Assembly: GCF_014395975.1 (NCBI RefSeq)
Contig: NZ_CP060714.1
Coordinates: forward strand, 4,991,001 to 5,055,000
Reading direction: 5' to 3'
Source: Diaphorobacter ruginosibacter
GTDB taxonomy: Bacteria > Pseudomonadota > Gammaproteobacteria > Burkholderiales > Burkholderiaceae_C
DNA length: 64,000 nt
Notes under the pieces: generated by a model
What the model was told of the DNA's origin: nothing
The model's input: only the letters and a program-made list of their open reading frames with translations
The model's database searches: none
In this document: positions 18,403 through 26,403 of the stretch, one piece after another
Position numbering within the stretch: position 1 is the first letter of the stretch
How the letters are laid out: each line of letters begins with the position of its first letter
Made by a program: the position numbers and the translations under genes

Positions 18403-19593
18403 TCAGAAATCCAGCAGGCTGAAGCCGACCGAGAACACGGTGCGCTTGAAGTTGTAGTCCACCAGGCTGTCGCCGTAGCCGCTGAACACCGATGCGTGCA
18501 GGCGGAGATTGCTCTTGCCGCCGAGCCAGCCTTCGCCGAGCGCGCGCATCCACTCGATGCGGCCCGAACCCTTGCCATGGCCGCCGAGGGAGCCGCGCGC
18601 GGTCACACCCAGCCAGTTCTGCTGGTTGACGTTCCAGCCGACCTTCAGCTCGCCGCGGCCGATGTAGTTTTCGATCTGCGGATTGTTATCGTTGTCGAAG
18701 CTTTCCTTGATGCGCTTCCAGTACCGGCCCTCCACGGTCCAGCGGCCCGGCAGCTCGAAGCCTGTCATCACGTAGTAGCGATTCCAGCTGCGCGAGAGTG
18801 GATCGCTCTGGCCGTTCGACTGGTGGGCAAGGCCCACGCCGGAGTACCGCCAGCGCCAGCCTCCCGGCAGGTCCGCCGTGGTGGGATAGACATAGAGGAT
18901 CTCGGGCTCGTGGTCGGTGTTGCGGAACGGGCGCGAGATGTCCGAGTTGAACAGCTGCCAGTACGACTGCTGCGTGTAGCCGAGCCACAGCGAGTCACGG
19001 TACTTGGAATCGGCGCTGGTCAGCAGCCCCGATGCCAGCTTGGTGCGCACCGACAGCTGGATGCGCATTTCCTGCTTGTCGTAGGGCTGGGAGAAGGTTG
19101 CGCTGTTCGCCGGGTTGTCCGACATCGGCTGGCGATTGACGTCGCTGCCGGCGGAGGCCTGCAACGTGAGGGGACGGTAGCCACGGAAGCTGAAGGTGCC
19201 GCAGTCGGTGCCTTCCTCGAGCTCCCAGAAGCGCGACATCTCGGAGAACGACGCGTCGCGGCAGCCGCCGTTCGGGATGGGGCCGGTGGTCTGGGCGGCG
19301 ACCAGCTCGGCTGGGGGCTTGAGCTGCGCCTGTGCTCCGCTGGCGGGAACGGTTTCTGCCGCGGGCAACGGGCCGACCGTGTCGGGCGTGGGCTGGCTTC
19401 TGGACCATTGGTCGAAGCACGCCAGCCGGGCCGAATCGTCGGCCTTCGACATGCATTGGCGCCAGGCGGTTTCGGTGTCGGGCAGCGGCGTGCCGCGGGT
19501 CTGTGCGTGCTGGGCATGCGAGAGCGCGGGCAGGCTGCCGCAGGCGACGGCTGCCATCGCCAGGCAGAGGTGGGAGCGGGAAAAGGTGGTCAT
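18403..19593 (-). CDS. pldA: Outer membrane phospholipase A1
   Basis: This is a 396-residue protein with a signal peptide (cleavage near SHA, residues 24-26), an extra N-terminal linker of about 110 residues rich in Pro/Ala, and an OMPLA beta-barrel. The catalytic region reads GLAHQSNGQSDPLSRSWNR, with H257 and S259 as the active pair (H142/S144 in E. coli PldA) and N271 in SRSWN as the third residue. It should hydrolyse phospholipids exposed in the outer leaflet of the outer membrane as a calcium-dependent dimer. The terminal residue is Phe (SLLDF), as expected for BamA-inserted barrels. It follows the lipoprotein gene by 34 bases. Confidence 0.93.
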   Translation of the reverse strand: MTTFSRSHLCLAMAAVACGSLPALSHAQHAQTRGTPLPDTETAWRQCMSKADDSARLACFDQWSRSQPTPDTVGPLPAAETVPASGAQAQLKPPAELVAAQTTGPIPNGGCRDASFSEMSRFWELEEGTDCGTFSFRGYRPLTLQASAGSDVNRQPMSDNPANSATFSQPYDKQEMRIQLSVRTKLASGLLTSADSKYRDSLWLGYTQQSYWQLFNSDISRPFRNTDHEPEILYVYPTTADLPGGWRWRYSGVGLAHQSNGQSDPLSRSWNRYYVMTGFELPGRWTVEGRYWKRIKESFDNDNNPQIENYIGRGELKVGWNVNQQNWLGVTARGSLGGHGKGSGRIEWMRALGEGWLGGKSNLRLHASVFSGYGDSLVDYNFKRTVFSVGFSLLDF

Positions 19594-19627
19594 GCGGATG
19601 AAGGGATGAATCTGGGGGCGGGTGCGC

Positions 19628-20071
19628 TCAAAGGGCTGCCTTGCGCATCACGAACCGGTGGGTGCGGTCTTCGCTGTCGGAAAACTCTCCGCGGATCTCG
19701 CGGGCGCAGCTGCCTTCCACGACGTCGCCGCCCCAGTTGCCGCTCACGCTCTTGCCGTCGCGGGATTCCTCCATCGTGAGCGCGCCCTTGTTGACGTCGC
19801 CCACGACGATGGATTGGAAACCGGGCCGCGTGATCGTGCCCTTGACGGTGCCATCCCACTCGGGATGCGGGCCGAGCTGCATGGAAATGGGGCCCGGCAC
19901 GCCGTCCATCTGGACGGTCCAGCGGCCCAGCAGCTCGGGCTGCTCCATCTGCTGTGCCGTGGGGCAGACGGGGCGCGGCGCCGGTGCACTGGCACAGGCG
20001 GTGAGCAGCGCCGCCGCGGCGAGGCTGGAGAGGAGCCTGAGGGCTGGTGTAGGTCGTTGCTGTCGGTTCAT
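19628..20071 (-). CDS. Small lipoprotein of unknown function
   Basis: This 147-residue protein has a signal peptide ending in the lipobox LLTAC, giving a lipidated cysteine at residue 26. The mature domain, about 115 residues, begins with a CPTAQQMEQPELLGRWTVQMDG strand and continues with GTVKGTITRPGFQSIVVGDV. It looks like a small beta-barrel of the META/lipocalin-like kind, but I cannot assign a family firmly. It lies between rep and pldA on the same strand and may share a transcript with pldA. Confidence 0.72.
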   Translation of the reverse strand: MNRQQRPTPALRLLSSLAAAALLTACASAPAPRPVCPTAQQMEQPELLGRWTVQMDGVPGPISMQLGPHPEWDGTVKGTITRPGFQSIVVGDVNKGALTMEESRDGKSVSGNWGGDVVEGSCAREIRGEFSDSEDRTHRFVMRKAAL

Positions 20072-20125
20072 ATCCGGAAATCCTGGGTCGGTCTGTCGGT
20101 TCGTCAGGTGCGCCTGTCGCGCCTG

Positions 20126-22195
20126 TCAGGGAGCGGGCGGCGCGGCGGTCTGCACCTTGCGTGCCAGTTCCTCGCGCAGGGCACGCAACTTGGCGCGCGG
20201 GTCTTCCCGCGCGGTGCTTGCGTCGAGCCCCATCTCGGCGATGAAGCGGCTGGGTTGGGTGGTGACCATGTCGCGGCCCTTCTTGCGGCGCTTGGTCCAG
20301 CTCACGGCGAGCGTGCGCTGCGCGCGCGTGATGCCGACGTACATCAGCCGGCGCTCCTCCTGCAGGCGCAGCGCGGTTTCCTGGCTGACCTTTTCCTGCT
20401 TGCCGTCGTCATCGTCGAGCTTGAACGGCAGCATGCCTTCGGTGACGCCCGCAAGCACCACGTGCGGCCACTCGAGGCCCTTGGAGGCGTGCAGGGTGGA
20501 AAGCACGACCATGTCCTGCTCCTGTTCGCGCTCGCTGATGGTGGACAGCAACGCGATGTTCCTGGCCACTTCGAGCAGGCTCTTCACTTCGGTCTGCATC
20601 GTGGTGCCTGCCGCGTCCTCGATCTTGCCGCCCGCGCGCTGCACCATCCAGTCGCAGAACTCAAGCACATTGCTCCACCGCGCGGCGGCAACGCTTTCGC
20701 TGTCCTCGCTGTCGTAGAGGTACTGCTCGTAGCCGATCTCCTTGAGCCAGTCCATCATGAAGGTGCGTGCCGCCTCGGTGCCCAGGGTGTGGCGCGCGCG
20801 GTATTCCAGGTCGTTGATGTAGCGGCCGAACTCGACCAGCCCGTCGTAGGCCTTGCGCGGCAGCAGCGATTCGAGCATCTGGTTGAACAGCGCACCGAAC
20901 ATGCTGAGCTTGTGCTGCGCGGAGAACTCGCCGAGCTTGCCGAGCGTGGTGTGGCCGATGCCGCGCTTGGGCGTGGTGATGGCGCGCAGGAAGGCCGGAT
21001 CGTCGTCGTTGTTGATCCACAGGCGGAACCACGCACACAGGTCCTTGATTTCGGCACGGTCGAAGAAGCTCGTGCCGCCCGAGACCTTGTAGGGAATGTT
21101 GGCCTTGCGCAGGGCCTTCTCGATGGGCTTGGCCTGGTGGTTGGCGCGATACAGCACCGCGAAATCCTTCCAGGCGGGCTGGGGGTTGTATGAGGCGCGC
21201 AGGCCCTGGATGCGCGCCACCGTGCGCTCTGCCTCGTGCTCTTCGGTATCGCAGTCGACGATGCGCACGGGTTCGCCCTCGCCAAGCTCGGAGAACAGCG
21301 TCTTCGGGAACAGCTTGGGGTTGGGCTGGATCACGTTGTTGGCCGCACGCAGGATGGCCGAGGTGGAGCGGTAGTTCTGCTCCAGCTTGATGATCTTGAG
21401 CTGCGGGAAGTCGATGGGCAGCTTCTTGAGGTTGTCCAGCGTTGCGCCGCGCCAGCCGTAGATCGACTGGTCGTCGTCGCCCACGGCCGTGAAGTGGGCA
21501 CGCTCGCCCACCAGCATCTTCAGCAGTTCGTACTGCGTGGCGTTGGTGTCCTGGTACTCGTCGACCAGCACATGGCCGAGCAGTCGCTGCCATTTCTCAC
21601 GCACTTCAGGATGGTGCTTGAGCAGGCGCATGGGCATGCCGATGAGATCGTCGAAATCGACACTCTGGTAGGCGGTGAGCCGCTCTTCATAGCGCTGCAT
21701 GATGAGCGCGATGCTGCGCTCGTTGTCGTCCTGCGCCATGGCGAGCGCCTTGCGCGAATCCCAGCCGTTGTTCTTCCAGTTGCTGATCGTCCACTGCCAT
21801 TGCCGTGCGGTGGCCACGTCGGTGGTGCCGCCCGCGCAATCCTTGATGATGCCGGTGACATCGTCGGCATCGAGGATGCTGAACTGCGGCTTGAGCCCCA
21901 GCACATGTCCATCCTCGCGCACCATGCGAACGCCCAGCGCGTGGAAGGTGCAGACCAGCACGTCCTTGGCCTGCCTGCCGATCAGGCCCGACGCGCGCTC
22001 GCGCATTTCCGCGGCCGCCTTGTTCGTGAAGGTGATGGCGGCGATGCGGCGCGGCGCGAGACCGTTCTCGATCAGCTTGCCGATCTTGTGCGTGATCACC
22101 CGCGTCTTGCCCGACCCTGCGCCGGCAAGAACCAGGCAGGGGCCTTCTGTGTAGTGAACGGCTTGGAGCTGAGCCAGATTGAGTCCAGCGGACAT
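20126..22195 (-). CDS. rep: ATP-dependent DNA helicase Rep
   Basis: This 689-residue superfamily 1A helicase has the Walker A motif LAGAGSGKTRVITHK, motif Ia TFTNKAAAEM, motif II VDEYQDTN and motif III VGDDDQSIYGWRG. Motif IV is EQNYRST, motif V is STLHASKGLEWP and motif VI is YVGITRAQR. Overall order and the ISNWKNN and KISGGTSFF-like (KVSGGTSFFDRAEIKDL) segments match Rep rather than UvrD. Rep moves 3'-5' and clears proteins ahead of the replication fork with DnaB. Start ATG 22195 is the usual family start, four residues before the Q-motif region. Confidence 0.93.
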   Translation of the reverse strand: MSAGLNLAQLQAVHYTEGPCLVLAGAGSGKTRVITHKIGKLIENGLAPRRIAAITFTNKAAAEMRERASGLIGRQAKDVLVCTFHALGVRMVREDGHVLGLKPQFSILDADDVTGIIKDCAGGTTDVATARQWQWTISNWKNNGWDSRKALAMAQDDNERSIALIMQRYEERLTAYQSVDFDDLIGMPMRLLKHHPEVREKWQRLLGHVLVDEYQDTNATQYELLKMLVGERAHFTAVGDDDQSIYGWRGATLDNLKKLPIDFPQLKIIKLEQNYRSTSAILRAANNVIQPNPKLFPKTLFSELGEGEPVRIVDCDTEEHEAERTVARIQGLRASYNPQPAWKDFAVLYRANHQAKPIEKALRKANIPYKVSGGTSFFDRAEIKDLCAWFRLWINNDDDPAFLRAITTPKRGIGHTTLGKLGEFSAQHKLSMFGALFNQMLESLLPRKAYDGLVEFGRYINDLEYRARHTLGTEAARTFMMDWLKEIGYEQYLYDSEDSESVAAARWSNVLEFCDWMVQRAGGKIEDAAGTTMQTEVKSLLEVARNIALLSTISEREQEQDMVVLSTLHASKGLEWPHVVLAGVTEGMLPFKLDDDDGKQEKVSQETALRLQEERRLMYVGITRAQRTLAVSWTKRRKKGRDMVTTQPSRFIAEMGLDASTAREDPRAKLRALREELARKVQTAAPPAP

Positions 22196-22714
22196 GAGGG
22201 TGGTCGGAAGTGCAGGGATCGGTTGCGGGATGGACGGGCGCCAGCCTCCATGACGGGGCCGAGCAGGCCGGCTTGGCGTTGCCGGCGAAGCGCTGAATCA
22301 TAGCCACCCGCGCATTTCCCTGTCAGCAACGGATTTGGTAGTAATTCTCAATAGCGCCAGGGAGGCTCATTAAACAGCTTTTACCTAACGGTAAGAAACA
22401 TTGAGTAACATTCGCCGTCGCAAGATGTGAGAAGCCGGCCTGTGCCCGGAACACTGACAGCCCTTGCGCTCTTCGAAAAGGAGCGCTCCCCGTGACCCAG
22501 GCCCGATCCACCTCGGTGCCTGTCCGCCAGATTCTGCATTCAAGGGTTGGTGCGCAACTTCACCTGTGGAGCCAGCGCAAACCCCACGCACGGGCAACGG
22601 TCAACAAGTGTCAGTTGCGCGTAAGGTATTGGCAACAGCTTTTTAGTTATTGTCAATTATCTTTGGTGTGTCGATATACTTTATTCTTGCCACTGACTTA
22701 CCTGTGGAAAGTTT
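22196..22714. other. 519-base intergenic region between rep and the GTPase module
   Basis: No convincing gene is seen. It carries the rep upstream region, a short perfect hairpin TTACC-TAAC-GGTAA at 22381-22394, and near the right end an AT-rich stretch with a plausible sigma-70 promoter (22650-22680) for the downstream module. The AT content rises sharply after about 22620 relative to the flanking genes. Confidence 0.5.
22650..22680 (+). promoter_or_regulatory. Possible sigma-70 promoter for the GTPase/roadblock module
   Basis: TTGTCA (22650-22655) is a good -35 match and TATACT (22675-22680) a good -10 match. The spacer is 19 bases, longer than optimal. It ends 34 bases before ATG 22715, in AT-rich sequence. 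Confidence 0.4.
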
Positions 22715-23467
22715 ATGAAACATAGCGTTGCTGGGGTTGCGCCAGACCTGCTGGCCCCCGTCTATCAGGACCGCTTTCTTGCCCTGTTCGGTGTGGCTGC
22801 GCGCAAGTCCCTCATCGAGTGGAGACGCGCGCCCACCGCAGATGCGCAGCTCGCGTTGCTGGATGCCTCCTCCAGCGGCGATGCCGTGCCCGCGACTACG
22901 CCATGCGTGATCTATGTCGGCAAGGCGGCAGGCGGGACCGAGAAGTCGCGCAGCGAGCGCTGGGTGTCGCACCTGCCTGCGGAGTTCACTGTTTCCGACC
23001 TGATCGACGCCCTCGACCGCGCGGCCGTCTTCCTGATGGACTGGGCTGTCCGTCAGCGGATGGTCGCCGCCAGGGCAGCGACCGCTGCGGTGCAGACCCA
23101 GGTGCCTGCGCAGGCGGGCGAGCCGTCCGGCGCGATGGTGTCCGACGACCAGTTCCAGCTCACCAGCTGGGTGTCGCTCGACGCCCCCTACAACACGGGT
23201 GCCTGCGTGCGCGCCATGGCGCTGCTCACGCGCGCGCCCATCAATCTGCGCCAGTTGTGCGGACACAGCGGCCTGGACGTCGATACCGCGCGTGCGCTGA
23301 TCGCAAGCCTGCAACGCCGCGGCGTGCTGCGCCACACCCAGCATCAGGCAGCGGCTGCCGCCATGTCGAGCAACGCGGCCCAGGAGCAGGTCCAGCGCGG
23401 CCGTCCCGTGCGCGTGGGCCTGATCCAGCGCCTCACGCGCTGGGTTCGTGTGGGAGGCCGTGTCTGA
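22715..23467 (+). CDS. First gene of the GTPase/roadblock module; winged-helix-like protein of unknown function
   Basis: This is a 250-residue protein in two halves. Residues about 60-115 (TPCVIYVGKAAGGTEKSR, then HLPAEFTVSDLIDALDRAAVF) recall a degenerate receiver-like alpha/beta unit with a helical end. Residues about 155-210 (SLDAPYNTGACVRAMALL, then PINLRQLCGHSGLDVDTAR and ALIASLQRRGVLRH) look like a winged helix-turn-helix. The C-terminus is basic (RLTRWVRVGGRV). It overlaps the following GTPase region and so is likely an operon partner. By position it parallels the DUF742 winged-helix protein of actinobacterial conservons. No family is assigned with certainty. Confidence 0.65.
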   Translation: MKHSVAGVAPDLLAPVYQDRFLALFGVAARKSLIEWRRAPTADAQLALLDASSSGDAVPATTPCVIYVGKAAGGTEKSRSERWVSHLPAEFTVSDLIDALDRAAVFLMDWAVRQRMVAARAATAAVQTQVPAQAGEPSGAMVSDDQFQLTSWVSLDAPYNTGACVRAMALLTRAPINLRQLCGHSGLDVDTARALIASLQRRGVLRHTQHQAAAAAMSSNAAQEQVQRGRPVRVGLIQRLTRWVRVGGRV

Positions 23468-23474
23468 CGTGGTG

Positions 23475-24011
23475 ATGGATTCCCTACCCCGCATTGCTCT
23501 CGTCGGAGCGATGGGTATCGGCAAGACGACGGCACTGCGTGCGCTGTGCGGCGAGAAGATGGTCTCGTCCGACGTGGTGAACCTCGATCGCGCGAGCAAC
23601 GCCAAGGAGTTCACGACCGTGGGCACCGAATTCGGCGAGATCGACCTCGGCGAGGGCGAGCGTGTCCAGGTCTGCGGCTGCCCCGGCCAGGAGCGTTTTT
23701 CCTTTGTCCGCAAATGGATTCTGTCGGTCTCCATGGGCGTTTTCGTCATGGTGGACGTGAATGCGCACGATGCGTTGCAGGAGACTTCGCGGCTGCTGAA
23801 GGACGTGGCCGCGCTCGAGCAGCCGCCGCTGGTGCTGATCTTGAGCGCGCGCGCCGCGCCAGCCTCCGCTCTCGATGCCTTTGCCGCAGCGATCACTCAC
23901 GCCGGGCATGGCGTCGTCCCGGTGCTGCAGGCGGATCCGCGCGACCGTAACCAGATGCTGGATGCGATCGGTGTGCTTGCATCGATGCTGTCACTGCAAA
24001 GCGAGGAATGA
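23475..24011 (+). CDS. Small Ras-like GTPase (MglA/conservon type) with degenerate G4 motif
   Basis: This is a 178-residue single G-domain. The P-loop GAMGIGKTT spans residues 11-19, a switch I-like TTVGTEFGEIDL lies near 48-58, and switch II GCPGQERF near 68-75 keeps the catalytic glutamine. The usual DxxG aspartate is replaced, as in MglA- and CvnD-type proteins. The expected NKxD guanine-specificity motif is not seen; LVLILSARAAP (about 119-129) stands there. A later VPVLQADPRDR matches the position of the family's CDAR-like G5 segment. It probably cycles between nucleotide states under control of the adjacent roadblock proteins. Start is uncertain: GTG codons at 23448, 23460 and 23469 are in frame, and GGGAGG at 23452-23457 fits 23469 best. 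Confidence 0.8.
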   Translation: MDSLPRIALVGAMGIGKTTALRALCGEKMVSSDVVNLDRASNAKEFTTVGTEFGEIDLGEGERVQVCGCPGQERFSFVRKWILSVSMGVFVMVDVNAHDALQETSRLLKDVAALEQPPLVLILSARAAPASALDAFAAAITHAGHGVVPVLQADPRDRNQMLDAIGVLASMLSLQSEE

Positions 24012-24418
24012 TGAGCAAGGCCTCCACCGTGGTCCCTCCGATGATTGCCGCGACCGGGCGGCAGATTCTTCAGGAAATCTTCGGTCCGTTTTCCGAGGTG
24101 CAGACGGCGTTGCTGTCCACGCCTGACGGCTTCGTGATCGCCACCCATGGCGCGCAGCCCCATGGCGATGGTGCGCAGATGGCCGCCATGGCCGGGTCGA
24201 TGATGGCCATGGCCCGTGCGGTCGCCAGTGAGATCGGACATGCGGACACCCGTCGACTGACGTTTGAAACCAACGATGGCACAGCGATCTTCCAGAACGT
24301 CCCCAGTGACTTTCCTTGCATACTGTGTCTTGTTGTAAGCAAGGACGGAGTGTTGGGAAGGGCTCTGTGGGCGGTCAGTGAGGCAAGTGCGCAAATGGCC
24401 TCGCGTTTGCACCTTTGA
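24011..24418 (+). CDS. Roadblock/LC7-like domain protein, likely GTPase regulator (first copy)
   Basis: This is a 135-residue protein consistent with a roadblock/longin fold. An N-terminal helix (AATGRQILQEIFG) precedes a hairpin (VQTALLSTPDGFVIATHG), a long Met/Ala-rich helix (DGAQMAAMAGSMMAMARAVASEIG) and two further strands (LTFETNDGTAIFQNV, FPCILCLVVSKDGVLG). Such proteins act as GTPase-activating or docking partners of small GTPases (MglB, CvnB). The ATG overlaps the GTPase stop codon, so expression is coupled. ATG 24008 is equally in frame and adds one residue. Confidence 0.72.
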   Translation: MSKASTVVPPMIAATGRQILQEIFGPFSEVQTALLSTPDGFVIATHGAQPHGDGAQMAAMAGSMMAMARAVASEIGHADTRRLTFETNDGTAIFQNVPSDFPCILCLVVSKDGVLGRALWAVSEASAQMASRLHL

Positions 24419-24433
24419 CATGCTTCATAAAGT

Positions 24434-24470
24434 GTGCAAATGTTGCACTACTCGAATTGTTTTTGAGTAG
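24434..24470. promoter_or_regulatory. Two adjacent inverted repeats between the two roadblock genes
   Basis: GTGCAA-ATG-TTGCAC (24434-24448) is a perfect 6-bp inverted repeat. It is followed at once by CTACTC (24448-24453) pairing with GAGTAG (24465-24470) around an AT-rich loop. They lie just after the first roadblock gene and could be an operator, an attenuator or an mRNA end that lets the last gene be expressed at a different level. Confidence 0.45.
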
Positions 24471-24582
24471 ATCGATTGAATTGGTGATTGTTTGAGCTTC
24501 GAGTTTCCCGCGCGGGGGAGTGAGGGCGGGGCCCACCACGCAGATTTTCTTTCTGAACAAATCTCAATAATGAGGTAACTAC

Positions 24583-24942
24583 ATGGCAAGCATTCAAGAA
24601 TCTCTGACCCAACTCATGACAATCGATGGCGCCATGTGCGCAGCCGTTGTCGACAGCGGCAGCGGCATGCTGCTGGGCAGCATCGGATCCGGCGTGGACC
24701 TGGAACTGGCGGCCGCCGGCAACACCGAAGTGGTCCGTGCCAAGCTCAAGACGATGAAGTCGCTGAACCTGAACGACCGCATCGACGACATCCTGATCAC
24801 CCTGGGCAAGGGGTACCACATCATCCGCCCGCTGCAGAAGCACGAGGGCCTGTTCGTCTATCTGGTGCTCGACAAGGCCAAGTCCAACCTGGCGCTGGCC
24901 CGTCGCAAGACCCAGGACGTGGAGCAGGCGCTGGCCGTCTGA
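24583..24942 (+). CDS. Roadblock/LC7-like domain protein (second copy)
   Basis: This 119-residue protein has the order helix-strand-strand-helix-strand-strand-strand-helix expected of a roadblock domain: SIQESLTQLMTIDGAMCAAVVDSGSG, then a loop, VVRAKLKTMKSLNLN, DDILITLGKGYHIIRPLQ and LFVYLVLDKAKSNLALARRKT. It is more hydrophilic than the first copy and only distantly similar. GAGGT seven bases before the ATG gives a strong ribosome-binding site, and a strong terminator follows, so it may be made in excess as the last gene of the module. Confidence 0.75.
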   Translation: MASIQESLTQLMTIDGAMCAAVVDSGSGMLLGSIGSGVDLELAAAGNTEVVRAKLKTMKSLNLNDRIDDILITLGKGYHIIRPLQKHEGLFVYLVLDKAKSNLALARRKTQDVEQALAV

Positions 24943-24988
24943 TACCGCCACGGCCATGAGGCCGACGACGGGGTGATCCCGCCTCTCG

Positions 24989-25022
24989 AACCCGCGCAGG
25001 CCTGCCTCGCGGGTTTTTGTTT
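24989..25022 (+). terminator. Strong intrinsic terminator of the GTPase/roadblock module
   Basis: AACCCGCG (24989-24996) pairs with CGCGGGTT (25008-25015) around an 11-base loop. It is followed by TTTTTG and then TTTTTTT. It lies 47 bases after the second roadblock stop codon. Confidence 0.9.
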
Positions 25023-25097
25023 TTTTGCATGCGTTCCGTCGCACGGTGCGTACAGGCCCTGCACGGACGTGCAGACCCGGCGACAATCATCCGCATC

Positions 25098-26054
25098 GTG
25101 CTGTCCGTCTTCTCCGTCACCTTTCCCTTCTTCGCGCTGGTGCTCTGCGGCTTCCTGGCCACGCGGGGCAGGGTGCTGCCGCTCACGGCCATCGGGGGAC
25201 TCAACACGTTCGTGCTGTACTTTGCGCTGCCGTGCATGCTGTACCGCTTTGGTGCCAACACGCCCATCGCGCAGTTGCTCGACCCGGTGGTCGCGGGTAT
25301 CTACCTGCTGTGCGGCCTGCTGCTGGTGGGGACGACCATTGCCCTGACCCGCCGCGGAGCGATCGGCTGGAACGACGCCGCCTTCGGCGCGCTCGTCGTG
25401 GCCTTTCCGAACACTGGTTTCATGGGCGTGCCGTTGCTGGTGGCGCTGCTGGGCGAGCAGAGCGCCGGCCCCGTCATCCTCACGATGGCGATCGACATGA
25501 TCATCACGACGTCGCTGTGCATTGCACTGTCCCGGCTCGACGGTGCGGATGCCCATGGCGTGACGGTCGCGCTGGGCAAGGCATTTCGCGGCATGGCGAC
25601 CAACCCGATGCCATGGTCCATCGCCCTCGGCGCCGTGGCTTCGGCGGCGGGCTGGCAATTGCCGGTGCCCGTGGACAAGACCATCGCCATGCTGGCCGCA
25701 GCGGCCTCGCCGGTGGCGCTGTTCACCATCGGGGCCGTGCTGGCGCGCTCGCAGATGAACGAGCATGAAACTGTGGCACCCGGCCAGTACCTGCCGCTGG
25801 CGCTGGCCAAACTGCTGGTCCACCCGCTGCTGATCTGGCTGGCCTGCCAGGCCGCGCGGCTGCTCGGGGCGGAGATCTCGCCCTACACGCAGACGGTGCT
25901 GGTCCTGCTGGCTGCGCTCCCGAGCGCCAGCAATGTGGCTTTGCTGGTGGAGCGCTTCGGCGCACACGGCGGCCGGATCGCGCGGATCATCCTTGTGTCC
26001 ACCACCCTGGCCTTCGTGACGTTTTCAGGCGCGGTGATGTTGTTTCACGGCTGA
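25098..26054 (+). CDS. AEC family (auxin efflux carrier type) transporter
   Basis: This is a 318-residue membrane protein with about ten helices in two inverted halves. The N-terminal helix VTFPFFALVLCGFLATR, the helix-breaking FALPCMLYRF and FPNTGFMGVPLLVALLG in the first half, and LLAALPSASNVALLVERFG in the second are typical of bacterial AEC/MdcF-like carriers of organic acids. The substrate is unknown. I chose GTG 25098 because the family starts directly at helix 1. The frame stays open to 25017, but that start would lie inside the preceding terminator, and the added residues have no family character. Confidence 0.82.
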   Translation: MLSVFSVTFPFFALVLCGFLATRGRVLPLTAIGGLNTFVLYFALPCMLYRFGANTPIAQLLDPVVAGIYLLCGLLLVGTTIALTRRGAIGWNDAAFGALVVAFPNTGFMGVPLLVALLGEQSAGPVILTMAIDMIITTSLCIALSRLDGADAHGVTVALGKAFRGMATNPMPWSIALGAVASAAGWQLPVPVDKTIAMLAAAASPVALFTIGAVLARSQMNEHETVAPGQYLPLALAKLLVHPLLIWLACQAARLLGAEISPYTQTVLVLLAALPSASNVALLVERFGAHGGRIARIILVSTTLAFVTFSGAVMLFHG

Positions 26055-26157
26055 GCGAAGCAGGCCCGAGAGCGCCTCACTCTTCTCAAGGTCGATGGGA
26101 AAGCGGAAGCCATGAGCGCGCCGTATGCAACTGGCAGGGCCTAAGCGAGGGCTGCCG

Positions 26158-26248
26158 AGCAAGGGCCGCCCCGCAGCGAGGGCTGCGTCCCCCTTCCCGA
26201 ACTGCGCAGCAGTTCGAGAGAAGGGGGAAGGCGCGCAGCGCCTCAGGG
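26158..26248. repeat. 91-bp triple-hairpin intergenic repeat, copy 1
   Basis: The unit contains GCAGC-GAGG-GCTGC; then CCCCCTT and AAGGGGG enclosing CGAACTGC-GCA-GCAGTTCG; then GGCGC-GCA-GCGCC, i.e. three consecutive stem-loops. It is identical over all 91 bases to the copy at 26305-26395. Elements with this layout are, from memory, dispersed between genes in Comamonadaceae. Confidence 0.9.
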
Positions 26249-26304
26249 ACGTTTAAGACCTAGCTTGCATCCAGTTCGATCACTGCCCCATGCCAGAGCA
26301 GCCA

Positions 26305-26395
26305 AGCAAGGGCCGCCCCGCAGCGAGGGCTGCGTCCCCCTTCCCGAACTGCGCAGCAGTTCGAGAGAAGGGGGAAGGCGCGCAGCGCCTCAGGG
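26305..26395. repeat. 91-bp triple-hairpin intergenic repeat, copy 2
   Basis: This is a second identical copy in the same orientation as 26158-26248, 147 bases further on. It ends eight bases before the asparaginase stop codon and may serve as its transcript-end structure. Confidence 0.9.
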
Positions 26396-26403
26396 GGATG
26401 TAC

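Larger units (their letters stand above)
26055..26403. other. 349-base intergenic region occupied by two copies of a hairpin repeat
   Basis: There is no gene. Two identical 91-bp units (26158-26248 and 26305-26395) occupy half of it, separated by 56 bases. A partial relative (GCGAGGGCTGCCGAGC) precedes the first copy. The asparaginase gene ends just after the second copy. Confidence 0.8.

Noticed and set aside
24011..24942. The two roadblock-like genes as a duplication
   Set aside because: By eye they share fold order but almost no residue identity, so a recent tandem duplication is not supported.
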